Source of the DNA: an uncultured Lachnospiraceae bacterium
GTDB taxonomy: Bacteria; Bacillota; Clostridia; Lachnospirales; Lachnospiraceae
Length of the DNA: 55,033 nucleotides
Direction: 5' to 3'
NCBI GenBank assembly: GCA_947652925.1
Contig: CANTEW010000013.1
Coordinates: forward strand, 1-55,033
Shown: piece by piece, positions 31,440 to 40,349 of the stretch
How positions within the stretch are numbered: position 1 is the first letter of the stretch
Layout of the letters: each line of letters begins with the position of its first letter
Notes under the pieces: model-generated
The model's input: the letters and a program-made list of their open reading frames with translations, nothing else
The model's database searches: none
Told to the model about the DNA's origin: nothing
Made by a program: the position numbers and the translations under genes

Positions 31440-32095
31440 TCAGTATCAGATATGAGCTGGATAGGAAACAGCTCAGGAGTGTCGAAAAGGACCTGCGGCA
31501 GCTGGAGACCAGGATGCCGAAGATATTGACCCGTACCGCCGATAAGACTGCCACGAGCGCGCGGGTGCTCCTAGTAAAGGGGATGCAGGAGACTTACACC
31601 ATAAAGTCTGGCGGGGCAAAGAAGGGCATGGTGCTAAAGAAGGCTTCCGGCAAGGAGCCGACGGCAGTGATAGGGATATCGGGCGATTCCCAGCCGTCCA
31701 TCCGTTTCCGCCACTCAAAGGGCGGGAGCGGCGGTGTGAAACTGCAGGTGCGGAAAGACGATCCGTTCGAGGCCATAAAGCCCGTCGAGGATAGGAAGGC
31801 CTTCATCGCTCAGATGGCGAATGGCCACAAGGGCATCTTCCAGAGGCAGGCGGATGAGTTCATGGGGAAGAAGTCCCCGAGGCTGTCAAAGCCTAGGGTC
31901 CGTCCCAGGACTAAGCACACAGAGAAGATCAAGGAGCACATATCCATATCGCCAGTCGGGATGGCAAGGGACGTGTACAGGGGTAGTGGAGGTGTCTCGG
32001 GAGGGCTGGAGCCAAAGATAGAAGATCTGTTCCAGAAGTACTTCGGGCGGCAGGTCATGCTCATACTGGGCAAAAAGAAAGGAGGGGGCGCATAG
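31436..32095 (+). CDS. Minor tail protein Z-like / head-tail adaptor
   Basis: 219 residues. LDRKQLRSVEKDLRQLETRM, TRTADKTATSARVLLVKGMQ and the later conserved Lys/Arg-rich segment resemble lambda gpZ and P2-like neck proteins. It needs many Lys and Arg (basic C-terminus LILGKKKGGGA). It probably helps finish the tail end before joining to the head. Its position between head-joining and tail terminator genes agrees. Confidence 0.8.
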   Translation: MISIRYELDRKQLRSVEKDLRQLETRMPKILTRTADKTATSARVLLVKGMQETYTIKSGGAKKGMVLKKASGKEPTAVIGISGDSQPSIRFRHSKGGSGGVKLQVRKDDPFEAIKPVEDRKAFIAQMANGHKGIFQRQADEFMGKKSPRLSKPRVRPRTKHTEKIKEHISISPVGMARDVYRGSGGVSGGLEPKIEDLFQKYFGRQVMLILGKKKGGGA

Positions 32096-32569
32096 ATGAC
32101 AGCAGCACATCTGCAAGACGCACTCGCAGAGGAGGTAAAGGGGATACTCAAGGACATCATCACAGAGGATGAGGCTGGAGAGCGGGTGGAGGGTATAAAC
32201 GTCTTCACGCAACAGCTCCCGGTCATCAGGGCGCATGAGAGGGATGGCACGAGAGCCCTCCCCTATGCAGTCGTGAAGCTGCTCGATGGCAGGACGGTGG
32301 GTGAGGAGCCCTGGACTGTGTCTGTGGGCATCTATCTGGGTGTATGGGACAGAGGCAGGGAGAACCAAGGGCATAGGCATGTGCTGGTGATGATACAGCG
32401 GATCATCGACCGTTTCGTATCGGAGCCTCTGCTGGATGACCGATACTGGGCGCAGCCAGAGATGGAATGGGCGCTGGACACCGAAGACCTCCGTCCAGAA
32501 TTTTATGGGTGTGTCTGGATCAAGTTCAGTGTACCAAAGATAGGGAGGAGGATGACAGAGTATGACTGA
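32096..32569 (+). CDS. Tail terminator / tail completion-like protein
   Basis: 157 residues, ATG directly after the previous TAG. It contains LPYAVVKLLDGRTVGEEPWTV, VMIQRIIDRFV and FYGCVWIKFSVPKIGRRM, the layout of neck and tail terminator proteins (short alpha/beta domain with a central helix). Its location just before the sheath gene is usual. Family assignment is by pattern and context. Confidence 0.6.
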   Translation: MTAAHLQDALAEEVKGILKDIITEDEAGERVEGINVFTQQLPVIRAHERDGTRALPYAVVKLLDGRTVGEEPWTVSVGIYLGVWDRGRENQGHRHVLVMIQRIIDRFVSEPLLDDRYWAQPEMEWALDTEDLRPEFYGCVWIKFSVPKIGRRMTEYD

Positions 32570-32918
32570 AATCGATAAAAAAGATGGGACGGGGACGCCG
32601 CAGCCAGAGGATACAAAAACGGCGGCAGTGAAAAAAGATGATGCTACGCCGAAGCCGAAAAAGAAAGAGCCAGGGATGAAAGGCCCCTGGATGTATGTAG
32701 GCCCGACCGTCCCAGGCATCGGCATCCAGAACCGGGTATACACAGAGATACCGGCAGATGCAGCAGAACGGGCTAAAGATGTGCCTGAAGTGGGACTGCT
32801 GTTCATCCCGGTCAAGGATTACCCGATGGCTAACAGGATGCTGCGCGAGGGGACAGGCTACATCTATGATGCATACTGCAAGGCAGCACAGATCAGGAAA
32901 GGAGGCGATGGGGCATGA
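32562..32918 (+). CDS. Hypothetical tail-module protein
   Basis: 118 residues. The first 35 are a flexible Lys/Asp/Pro-rich segment, followed by GPWMYVGPTVPGIGIQNRVY and LFIPVKDYPMANRMLREG. Proteins with this GP-x-x-YVGP-x-(I/L)PG segment precede the sheath gene in many contractile-tail prophages of Bacillota. Exact role unknown. Overlaps both neighbours by a few bases. Confidence 0.6.
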   Translation: MTEIDKKDGTGTPQPEDTKTAAVKKDDATPKPKKKEPGMKGPWMYVGPTVPGIGIQNRVYTEIPADAAERAKDVPEVGLLFIPVKDYPMANRMLREGTGYIYDAYCKAAQIRKGGDGA

Positions 32919-34369
32919 GCGTACATCATGGGATATCGATCATAGAAGAGGCGACGGCGCTGGCCGTGCCGATCACAGGGTACAGTGCTGTACAGGTGGT
33001 GATCGGCACAGCGCCTGTGAACATGCTGGACGACCCGTCCAGCGCCGTCAATATGCCCATCATGGCTACGAAAGCGACGGAGGCCATGGAAAAGCTGGGG
33101 TATTGCATGGACTTCAATAAGTACACGTTGTGTCAGAGCATGTATGTGACCAGCAACATCTACAGGGTGTCCCCAGTGGTCTACATCAATGTCTTAGATC
33201 CAGGGAAACACAAGAAGGCCCTCGAGGCGACCGAGGCGACCGTCGATGCACTCCGCGCGGTCGTTGAAACGACCGGCGTCCTCCGGGAAGGCCTGGCCGT
33301 GACTGCCGGGGAGACGGTACTGGAACTGTCAAAAGACTATACAGTCAGTTACGATGCCAACGGATATCTGGTCGTCAACTTAGTGGCTGGTGGTGCGGGT
33401 GCAGGAGCGGAAAAGGTCAGCGTGACCGGCCATGCACTGGATCCCACAAAAGTGACAAAGGACGATATCATCGGCGCATACGACCCACAGACTGGAAGAG
33501 AGACAGGCATGGAGCTGATCCGGCAGGTATACCCCAGGTTCGGTCTCGTACCGAGCCTGGCCCTGGCCCCAGGATATTCCCAGATCCCAGAGGTGGGCAT
33601 CGCCCTGTCTGCAAAGATGGCGGACATAAACGGTGTGTTCAAAGGGATCGCCCTCCTGGACCTGGATACAGATAAGGCCAGGAAATACACGGATTGTAAG
33701 GAGGTAAAGGAGAGCAGCGGGTTTACATCAGAGTTCTGTTATCCGTTATGGCCCTGCTTCATGGTCGGAGAGACGGTGCTTGCCGCGTCGGCAGTCGTCG
33801 GGGACCTGATATCATACATGGATGCCTCAAATGGTGATGTGCCATACCTATACCCATCCAATAAGCTCATGGGTGTCACAGGCACATGTCTGGCGGACGG
33901 GACAGAGGTCATCATGGACCAGGACCACGCGGGCGCAGTGAATGAGTTTGGAGTGACCACGGCGTTCAATTCAAATGGATGGAGGCTGTGGGGGAACTAC
34001 ACGGGTGCGTATCCAGCGGTGACGGACGCAAAGGACATGTGGATCGCAACCCGCAGGATGTTCAACTGGCAGGGGAACACGTTCATCCAGACATACCTGT
34101 CGAAGGTGGACGATCCGATGAACCGGTATCTGATCGAGAGCATCGTGGATTCGGAGAATATCCGGTGTTCGGCATTCGCGCCGGAAAAATGGGCGGGGGC
34201 ACGCATCGAATACGCGGCTGAGGACAACCCGGATACGGACATCCTGGCTGGGAAGATGACGTTCCGGCAGCATATCGCTCCATATACCCCTGCGCAGGAG
34301 ATTGTGAACATACTGGATTATGACGTGTCGATGCTGCGGGCAGCGTTGACTGGCGAAGGGAGTGAATGA
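32915..34369 (+). CDS. Contractile tail sheath protein
   Basis: 484 residues. HHGISIIEEATALAVPITGY, VVIGTAPVN, and a C-terminal half with KDMWIATRRMFNWQGNTFIQ and CSAFAPEKWAGARIEYA (quoted in parts) are sheath signatures (FI of P2). The C-terminal domain that locks sheath subunits is complete. The sheath contracts to drive the tube through the cell envelope. Shows that the inner phage is a myovirus, unlike the outer prophage. Confidence 0.94.
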   Translation: MSVHHGISIIEEATALAVPITGYSAVQVVIGTAPVNMLDDPSSAVNMPIMATKATEAMEKLGYCMDFNKYTLCQSMYVTSNIYRVSPVVYINVLDPGKHKKALEATEATVDALRAVVETTGVLREGLAVTAGETVLELSKDYTVSYDANGYLVVNLVAGGAGAGAEKVSVTGHALDPTKVTKDDIIGAYDPQTGRETGMELIRQVYPRFGLVPSLALAPGYSQIPEVGIALSAKMADINGVFKGIALLDLDTDKARKYTDCKEVKESSGFTSEFCYPLWPCFMVGETVLAASAVVGDLISYMDASNGDVPYLYPSNKLMGVTGTCLADGTEVIMDQDHAGAVNEFGVTTAFNSNGWRLWGNYTGAYPAVTDAKDMWIATRRMFNWQGNTFIQTYLSKVDDPMNRYLIESIVDSENIRCSAFAPEKWAGARIEYAAEDNPDTDILAGKMTFRQHIAPYTPAQEIVNILDYDVSMLRAALTGEGSE

Positions 34370-34905
34370 GTATGGCAGGGACAAATGTGGTCGTACCGGA
34401 GTTAGTGAACAACTTCAATGTATATGATGATAAGGCAAAGAGGCTGATCGGGGTATCCGGGGAGATCGACCTCGGGGAGTTGAAACAGATGACCGATACA
34501 GTCGGGCTTGCGGGTATGTTAGGGGAATATGACGCTCCGGCGACCGGACATTTCTCATCGATAAAGCTCAAGATACCTTTCGCGATCGTATTTGGGAAGA
34601 TATTCGAACTGCTGGACCCGACCGAGGCGATACAGCTGACGCTCAGAGGTTCCATGCAGACCATCGGGCAGGAGAGCTTCAAGGTCGATTCATACGGCGT
34701 CAAGATCGTAGTCCGGGGCAGGATGACGAGCACGGGCCTCGGTAAGTGGGCCAGGGCCAAGAAAGGCGACCCAGAGGTCGAGCTGGAGATCCTATACATC
34801 AAGATCACGATAGATGGTGAGGATGTACTGGAACTCGACAAACTGAATTTTAAGTATGTCGTAGATGGTAAAGACGCGCTGGCAAAGATACGCAGCCAGA
34901 TATAA
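34366..34905 (+). CDS. Major tail tube protein (FII family)
   Basis: 179 residues. NFNVYDDKAKRLIGVSGEID, LKIPFAIVFGKIFELLDPTE and the closing VLELDKLNFKYVVDGKD match the P2 FII-like tube protein. ATG at 34372 is an equally good start. It overlaps the sheath stop by 4 bases, so sheath and tube are made in a coupled way. Confidence 0.93.
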   Translation: MSMAGTNVVVPELVNNFNVYDDKAKRLIGVSGEIDLGELKQMTDTVGLAGMLGEYDAPATGHFSSIKLKIPFAIVFGKIFELLDPTEAIQLTLRGSMQTIGQESFKVDSYGVKIVVRGRMTSTGLGKWARAKKGDPEVELEILYIKITIDGEDVLELDKLNFKYVVDGKDALAKIRSQI

Positions 34906-34915
34906 GGAGGATGTT

Positions 34916-35272
34916 ATGGGAGAGGAAAAAGTAGAGAAAAAAGAGATCGTGGGAGTAAAAAAGGATGGAAAGATGGAGGGTAGGCCGGACGATAAAAAGA
35001 CGATCGAGCTGTCAAGGACATATAAGTTCGAGTATGAGGAAATCTCCAGCCTGCATTTCACCGGGCTGGAAGACGTTACAGCTGAAAATATGATCCGGGC
35101 GAACAATATCATGATAAATGACGGGACATCTGTGGTCGTCCCGGAGAATACCCTGTATTTCGCACTGATCATCGCAGCGGACACGACGGGCTTGCCGATC
35201 GAGTTCTTCAAGCAGTTGAAGCCTAAGGACGCGATGGAGGTCAGACGTTTCATCTCGAACTATTTTTTTTGA
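34916..35272 (+). CDS. Tail assembly chaperone, short form (gpE-like)
   Basis: 118 residues from ATG at 34916, with AAGGAGG 5 bases before. KTIELSRTYKFEYEEISSLH, LEDVTAENMIRAN and FFKQLKPKDAMEVRRFISNY are typical of P2 gpE-type chaperones. The frame ends at 35272, immediately after eight T's. The protein coats the tape measure while the tail initiates. The longer -1 frame product is listed separately. Confidence 0.85.
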   Translation: MGEEKVEKKEIVGVKKDGKMEGRPDDKKTIELSRTYKFEYEEISSLHFTGLEDVTAENMIRANNIMINDGTSVVVPENTLYFALIIAADTTGLPIEFFKQLKPKDAMEVRRFISNYFF

Positions 35273-35436
35273 GAGGTTTGAGGCTCAGGGATGCGGGGAA
35301 GCTGCGGAAGCTGTGCATGGCGTTGAACTTCCAGAACGTAGCGAGTTACGGGGACCTGGAAAAGAAGCCCATCTATGAGCTGATGAATATCTGCAGGTGC
35401 TGGAAGGAGCTGCGGGAAGAGATGAGAGGGGGCTAG
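34916..35436 (+). CDS. Tail assembly chaperone, -1 frameshift fusion (gpE-E'-like)
   Basis: T TTT TTT at 35263-35269 is an ideal slippery heptamer directly before the TGA (35270-35272) of the short form. A -1 slip continues as LRGLRLRDAGKLRKLCMALN through GDLEKKPIYELMNICRCWKELREE to the TAG at 35434-35436, 6 bases before the tape measure gene. The downstream frame has no start or ribosome binding site of its own. The arrangement matches the conserved G/GT and E/E' frameshifts between tube and tape measure. Confidence 0.8.
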
Positions 35437-35442
35437 GTTGCG

Positions 35443-38400
35443 ATGGGCGACATGAGCATCACGATCAAGATCGGCGGGAAGCTGGAAAAGAGCTTCAATG
35501 AAGCGGTCAGGGCAGCCCAGAGCAGCCTAGCCGGCCTCAATGCAGCGGTATCTAAAGAGATGGCCGAGGTAGGGAACGTCAGTACCGCAGCTGCCATGAA
35601 GATGGCGGATGCGGGGAAGATGTATGCGGGGGCCTCCAGGGATATGGCCGCTGCGGGGAAGATGGGAGCTTCGGCCTCTAGGCGTATGGCGACAGAAGGG
35701 ATCGCGGCAGCCGCATCTTCCAGGGATATCGCATCGGCAGGAGAAGGCGCGGCCTCCACGTTCAGGGATATGGCCACAGAAGGTGTGCGGGCGGCGGACG
35801 CTATCGTGGATATCGCCTCGTCGGGAAAAGTGAGCGTATCTTCCGTCAAGGAGATCTCTTCGGCATTGAAAGGGGTCGTGACAGGGTTCAGGGATGTGTC
35901 CACACAGAGCGGGAAGGCATCCAAGGACCTGCTGGCGGGAGGCAAGGAGGCTGTCAACCTGTCCAAGGACCTGCTCCCGGCTGGGAAGGGGACCGTCAAC
36001 CTATCCAAGGACCTGGGCAAGGCCGGTGAGATGGCTGGAGCGGCATCCAAAGGGTTCATGGTAGCCGGGGCGGCTATAGCTGCGACCGTCGCGGTGGCGG
36101 CGACAGCAGGGAAAGTGATGAAAGAGGTCGCTGAGTATAGCATACAGGTCGGCAAGGAGTTTGAGGCTTCTATGTCTGATGCAGCCGCTACAGCGGACGC
36201 CAGCGCAGAAGACTTCGGGAAGATGGAGCAGGCTGCCATGGAGATGGGCAAGACCACATCCAAGACAGCCTCAGAATCCGCCAAGGCCCTGGAATATATG
36301 TCCCTGGCGGGCTGGGATGTGGATACGTCCATCTCCGCCCTGCCCTCCGTCTTAAAGATGTCAGAAGCATCCGGCATGGAGCTGGGCCAGACATCTGACC
36401 TGGTCACGGATTCCATGGCCGCCCTGGGCGTCACAGTGGAGCAATTACCCGGGTACCTGGATGTAGCCACGAAAGCCCAGACCAAGTCGAACCAGTCCGC
36501 CCAGCAGCTCATGGAAGCATACATCGGCGTGGGCGGTACGATGAAGAACTTGAACGTTCCCATCGAAGAGTCGGCTACAGCTTTAGGCGTATTGGCAAAC
36601 CGGGGTATCAAAGGGTCAGAGGGCGGGAACGCCCTGAACGCGGTCATGGTCAACCTGACCACAGGATCAGGCCAGGCCGGGAAGATGATGCAGGAGCTGG
36701 GCGTATCAGCGTTTGACCAGCAAGGTAAGTTCATCGGGCTGGAGGCGACGCTCCAACAGTTAGACACGGCACTGCAAGGATACAGCGAGGAACAACGCAA
36801 CGCTGCCCTAGCGGCGATCGGCGGTAAACAGCACATGGACGCCCTGAACGCCCTCATGTCTGGCCTCAATACGACCAATGAGGAAGGCATCTCAGAATGG
36901 GCGGCACTCACAAACGAGCTGGAAAACTGTAATGGGTCCCTACAGAAGATGCGGGATGTAAAGCTCGATAACCTGGAAGGGGACTTAAAAACGTTGGAAT
37001 CCGCGACCCAGGACGCGGGGATCAAGATCTACAAACATCTGAACGAGCCCATGCGGGAGTTCACGCAGTTCAAGATAAAGGCGGTCTATGACGCATCGGG
37101 TGCCTTGGAGAGCGGTGGGTTCGCCGGGATGGCGATGTCCGCGGGCAGCTCGTTGGCGGAGGGGATCGGGATGGTCGTTGAACGGCTGCCGGAGTTCCTG
37201 GTAAAAGCTGTGGTCTCAGTTGGGTCATTCCTGGTAGGGTTTGCGACAGAACTCCCCGCGAGCCTATTGAAAGGGATCATAAAAGGGGTACCGAGGCTCC
37301 TAAAGGCACTCCCAGGGATCGGTGTCGATATCGTGAAGGCTATCATCAAAGGTATCTTCTCGATAGGCGGCGCCCCATTAAAGGCCATCGGGAGTCTGTT
37401 CTTCGATGGCGGGGATGACAAAAAGATCAAAGATGCCGGTGCCGATATAGCAGAGGCCCAGGCGTCCGGGATCGGTGATGATATGGCTGCAGCGGCTGAT
37501 ATCCCACAAGCCCCGCAGCCTGCGCAGGCCGAGGGCACGGATCCAGTAGGACCTATCCCATCCGTCGAGGGTGTAGGGCCGATACCAGTGAGTGCCCCTA
37601 TGGATACAGTGCCGCTGGCAGATGGCGTCGGTGTCGACAACGTTGATATAGGGTCCCAAGGACCCGGGATCGTGCAGGCACCTGCGGATATCCCTATGGA
37701 CATAGTACAGCCAGTGGAGGGGATCGATGCCGTGGTCACAGACGCGCCCGTCACAGCGGATATGGTCCCTGCACCGCAGGGGATCGGGGATCCAGATACT
37801 GGTATCATCAAGGAGGGGATGCCGGACCAGGCTCCCATACCTGCAAGAGAGATGCCAGTGGGACCTCTGATGTCCGATATGGATATGACGGGCACGGACG
37901 CTGATATTGCGGGACAGCCCATCGCCGTGGGGCAGGATATCGTGCAGACACCGCCCTGGACTGCGACAGATATCCCCATTGGGGACTTGCAGGTATCAGA
38001 CGATATCGCACCAAGTATCCCCATAGGGGACGTACAAGTATCCCCAGACATCATGCCGGATATGTCTGTAGGAGGTGCGCAGGCATCCGTAGGGGCCACC
38101 CAGATACCGGCTGATATCGTACCTGATGTGGGACAGATGGGCGATACCCCAGAGGTGGCAGGCATGTCCGATATCACCCCAGATGTAGCCACAGCAGTGC
38201 CCATGGAGGGCATGGGCAGCCAGGCCATGGCAGATGTACCCATCCAGGATACCGCAGTACCAGAGCCAGGGGATATGGGTATCGGGAAGATACAGGTTCC
38301 GCCAGCCGACATCGACATGGCGGGCATAGGTGACGGTATCGCCCAGGCGAGAGATGCTCTGAGCACTGGTGTGGTGGGGAGCGTGGTCGGACAGGGCAGC

Positions 38401-39057
38401 GTACTGGGTATCGATGTGGATGGCACTGCCTCATCTGGCAGGATGGGGGCCATCGGTGCACTGGATGGTATCGGGAATGATATCGGAGGCACCATCGATG
38501 CACCCCAGGCGGGTACTGATATGCCAGGGATAGCCGCTCAGATGCCGCAGACCACACAGATCCCGTTGCAGGGAGTTATACCAGTTGCCTTGCGCGATGC
38601 GGCCCCGGATATGACAGCAGCGCGGGATGTGGCCAAGGGCACAGGGGATACACCGGGAGCATCCCCAGGGATGGGTGCCCCGGCATCCATGATGGCGGCA
38701 CAGGAGCCAGCCAGGGGCATGGGTGATGTATCTGGCTGGCTCCATGATATCACAGACACGATCCGGAGTGTATTGAGGATACCGGACATGGATAGCTTGT
38801 CCGGGCGTTCGGTGGTCGATGATACGTTAAACATGCTCTCAAAGGAGAGGGGTGGCAAAGATACGCCAGCATCTGATGTATCGCCAACGTTCACATTAAA
38901 CCTGACGATCAAGGTCGAAGGTGGCGGTGGCACAGAGGATAAAGTGGTCGAGGCCGCCAAACTCGGTGCGCAGGAGTTTGAGAGACATATGGAAGGCTGG
39001 ATAAAGAAACACCGGCGGGCAGGTTTCACAAAAGGACTGATAGGGATGTTCACGTAA
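35443..39057 (+). CDS. Tape measure protein of the inner phage
   Basis: 1204 residues. Residues 25-190 are degenerate repeats around AGKMxAxASRDMA. The TMP core (about 230-500) has AKALEYMSLAGWDVDTSISA and SDLVTDSMAALG, then RGIKGSEGGNALNAV. A few hydrophobic helices follow (about 560-660). Residues about 666-1106 are a long acidic, Pro/Ile/Asp/Met/Gly-rich and probably disordered stretch with almost no Lys, followed by a structured end (FTLNLTIKVEGGGGTEDKVV). It fixes tail length. The core is homologous to the outer prophage's tape measure but lacks its integration site. Confidence 0.93.
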   Translation: MGDMSITIKIGGKLEKSFNEAVRAAQSSLAGLNAAVSKEMAEVGNVSTAAAMKMADAGKMYAGASRDMAAAGKMGASASRRMATEGIAAAASSRDIASAGEGAASTFRDMATEGVRAADAIVDIASSGKVSVSSVKEISSALKGVVTGFRDVSTQSGKASKDLLAGGKEAVNLSKDLLPAGKGTVNLSKDLGKAGEMAGAASKGFMVAGAAIAATVAVAATAGKVMKEVAEYSIQVGKEFEASMSDAAATADASAEDFGKMEQAAMEMGKTTSKTASESAKALEYMSLAGWDVDTSISALPSVLKMSEASGMELGQTSDLVTDSMAALGVTVEQLPGYLDVATKAQTKSNQSAQQLMEAYIGVGGTMKNLNVPIEESATALGVLANRGIKGSEGGNALNAVMVNLTTGSGQAGKMMQELGVSAFDQQGKFIGLEATLQQLDTALQGYSEEQRNAALAAIGGKQHMDALNALMSGLNTTNEEGISEWAALTNELENCNGSLQKMRDVKLDNLEGDLKTLESATQDAGIKIYKHLNEPMREFTQFKIKAVYDASGALESGGFAGMAMSAGSSLAEGIGMVVERLPEFLVKAVVSVGSFLVGFATELPASLLKGIIKGVPRLLKALPGIGVDIVKAIIKGIFSIGGAPLKAIGSLFFDGGDDKKIKDAGADIAEAQASGIGDDMAAAADIPQAPQPAQAEGTDPVGPIPSVEGVGPIPVSAPMDTVPLADGVGVDNVDIGSQGPGIVQAPADIPMDIVQPVEGIDAVVTDAPVTADMVPAPQGIGDPDTGIIKEGMPDQAPIPAREMPVGPLMSDMDMTGTDADIAGQPIAVGQDIVQTPPWTATDIPIGDLQVSDDIAPSIPIGDVQVSPDIMPDMSVGGAQASVGATQIPADIVPDVGQMGDTPEVAGMSDITPDVATAVPMEGMGSQAMADVPIQDTAVPEPGDMGIGKIQVPPADIDMAGIGDGIAQARDALSTGVVGSVVGQGSVLGIDVDGTASSGRMGAIGALDGIGNDIGGTIDAPQAGTDMPGIAAQMPQTTQIPLQGVIPVALRDAAPDMTAARDVAKGTGDTPGASPGMGAPASMMAAQEPARGMGDVSGWLHDITDTIRSVLRIPDMDSLSGRSVVDDTLNMLSKERGGKDTPASDVSPTFTLNLTIKVEGGGGTEDKVVEAAKLGAQEFERHMEGWIKKHRRAGFTKGLIGMFT

Positions 39058-39070
39058 GGAGGCGGTATAG

Positions 39071-39292
39071 ATGGCATCGACATACATGACCAGCCAGGGG
39101 GACACATGGGACCTGATGGCCTATGACCTCTATGGTGACGAAAGATATATGCACTACCTGATCGAGGCCAACTGGCCCCTCTTGGATATCTTGGTCTTCC
39201 CCTCGGGGATGATGGTCAACGTACCAGATATACCGGAAGATGCAGCAGAAGATGTGCCATTCTGGCGCAACACAGATACGGAGGAGAGCTGA
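39071..39292 (+). CDS. Tail protein X (LysM-like baseplate hub factor)
   Basis: 73 residues: YMTSQGDTWDLMAYDLYGDE, then YLIEANWPLLDILVFPSGM, the single LysM-like domain of P2 gpX, which links tape measure and hub. GGAGG precedes it. The order tape measure, X, D, V is the standard one for this tail type. Confidence 0.88.
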   Translation: MASTYMTSQGDTWDLMAYDLYGDERYMHYLIEANWPLLDILVFPSGMMVNVPDIPEDAAEDVPFWRNTDTEES

Positions 39293-39293
39293 T

Positions 39294-40349
39294 ATGAGTA
39301 ACCCACGGAGAGTAAAGGCAGATTTTAAATTCAACGGCAAATGGCTGGGGAAGTCACTAAAAGACTATCTACAATCGCTGACCTATACAGACGTCGCGTC
39401 CGGCCAGAGTGACCAGCTGGACATCGCGATGCAGAACATTGAGATGGACTGGCTAGGCAAGAAATACCCCAAGAAGGGTGACCGGGTGGACGGCAAGATC
39501 ACGTTCGTCAACTGGGACGGGATTCGGGACAAAAAACTGGACTGCGGGGCGTTCGTCCTGGACAGCATAAAATTCTCCGGCGGTCCCCTCACGGCATCTT
39601 TCGGGTGCCTTGCGTCCCCGATCGACAGCGACTTTAATGCACGTGAACGTACTAAGACCTATAAGGAAGTCACGATCGAAGAGATCGCCCAGGGGATCGC
39701 CGACCGGTATGACCTAAAACTGAAATATTCCGGCGCGGACATACGGATCGATACGATCGAACAGTCTCAGAAGACTGACAGTGCATTCTTACAGGAGCTG
39801 TGCGACACCTACGGCTTGGCACTGAAAGTCTACAAAAAAGCCATCGTGATCTATGACCAGACCGAGATGGAAGGGAAAAACCCGGTAAAAAAACTGACCA
39901 GGGAGTCTTTTATAGACGATGGTTGGGAATATGAAGATGCGCTCGTTGGGGTCTACACGGGAGCGCGGATATCCTATAAGCCCGCTGAAGGTGGCGATGA
40001 GATAAGCGTTTATGTAGGCCAGAAAGCCGAGGATGCAAAAGACGCGCGTGTCCTGCACATAAATGAGACAGCGGACAGCGTGGCTGACGCATACCGGAAA
40101 GCGGCAGTGGCGGTCAATAAATCCAACCAGGAGGCCACCAGGTTATCCGGCGATATCTGGCCGGATCCGGAGATATGCGCGGGCGTGACCGTGGAGGTGT
40201 CCGGCCTGGGCCACGCAGACGGGAAGTATTTCGTAGATAAATGTGTCACGGAGGTGGGCGGCTCAAAAGCCCGACAATCCGTAGAGATGCACAAGTGCTA
40301 TGAGCGGCTGGCATGTGAGCCGGAGCCAGAGGAGGACACCAAAGGATGA
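39294..40349 (+). CDS. Baseplate hub protein (gpD-like, late control family)
   Basis: 351 residues from ATG at 39294, with GGAGGAGAG upstream. LKDYLQSLTYTDVASGQSDQ, DSIKFSGGPLTASFGCLASP and IAQGIADRYDLKLKYSG are typical of gpD/gp27-like hubs, which form the ring that carries the spike. The C-terminus (VCVTEVGG-like region, YFVDKCVTEVGGSKARQSVE) also fits. Overlaps the spike gene by 4 bases. Confidence 0.9.
   Translation: MSNPRRVKADFKFNGKWLGKSLKDYLQSLTYTDVASGQSDQLDIAMQNIEMDWLGKKYPKKGDRVDGKITFVNWDGIRDKKLDCGAFVLDSIKFSGGPLTASFGCLASPIDSDFNARERTKTYKEVTIEEIAQGIADRYDLKLKYSGADIRIDTIEQSQKTDSAFLQELCDTYGLALKVYKKAIVIYDQTEMEGKNPVKKLTRESFIDDGWEYEDALVGVYTGARISYKPAEGGDEISVYVGQKAEDAKDARVLHINETADSVADAYRKAAVAVNKSNQEATRLSGDIWPDPEICAGVTVEVSGLGHADGKYFVDKCVTEVGGSKARQSVEMHKCYERLACEPEPEEDTKG

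Noticed and set aside
35433-38495. Very long antisense open frames (530 and 469 codons) opposite the inner tape measure gene
   Set aside because: They have no ribosome binding sites, low-complexity translations and lie over a strongly biased coding strand. The sense frame has clear homology, so they are shadows.
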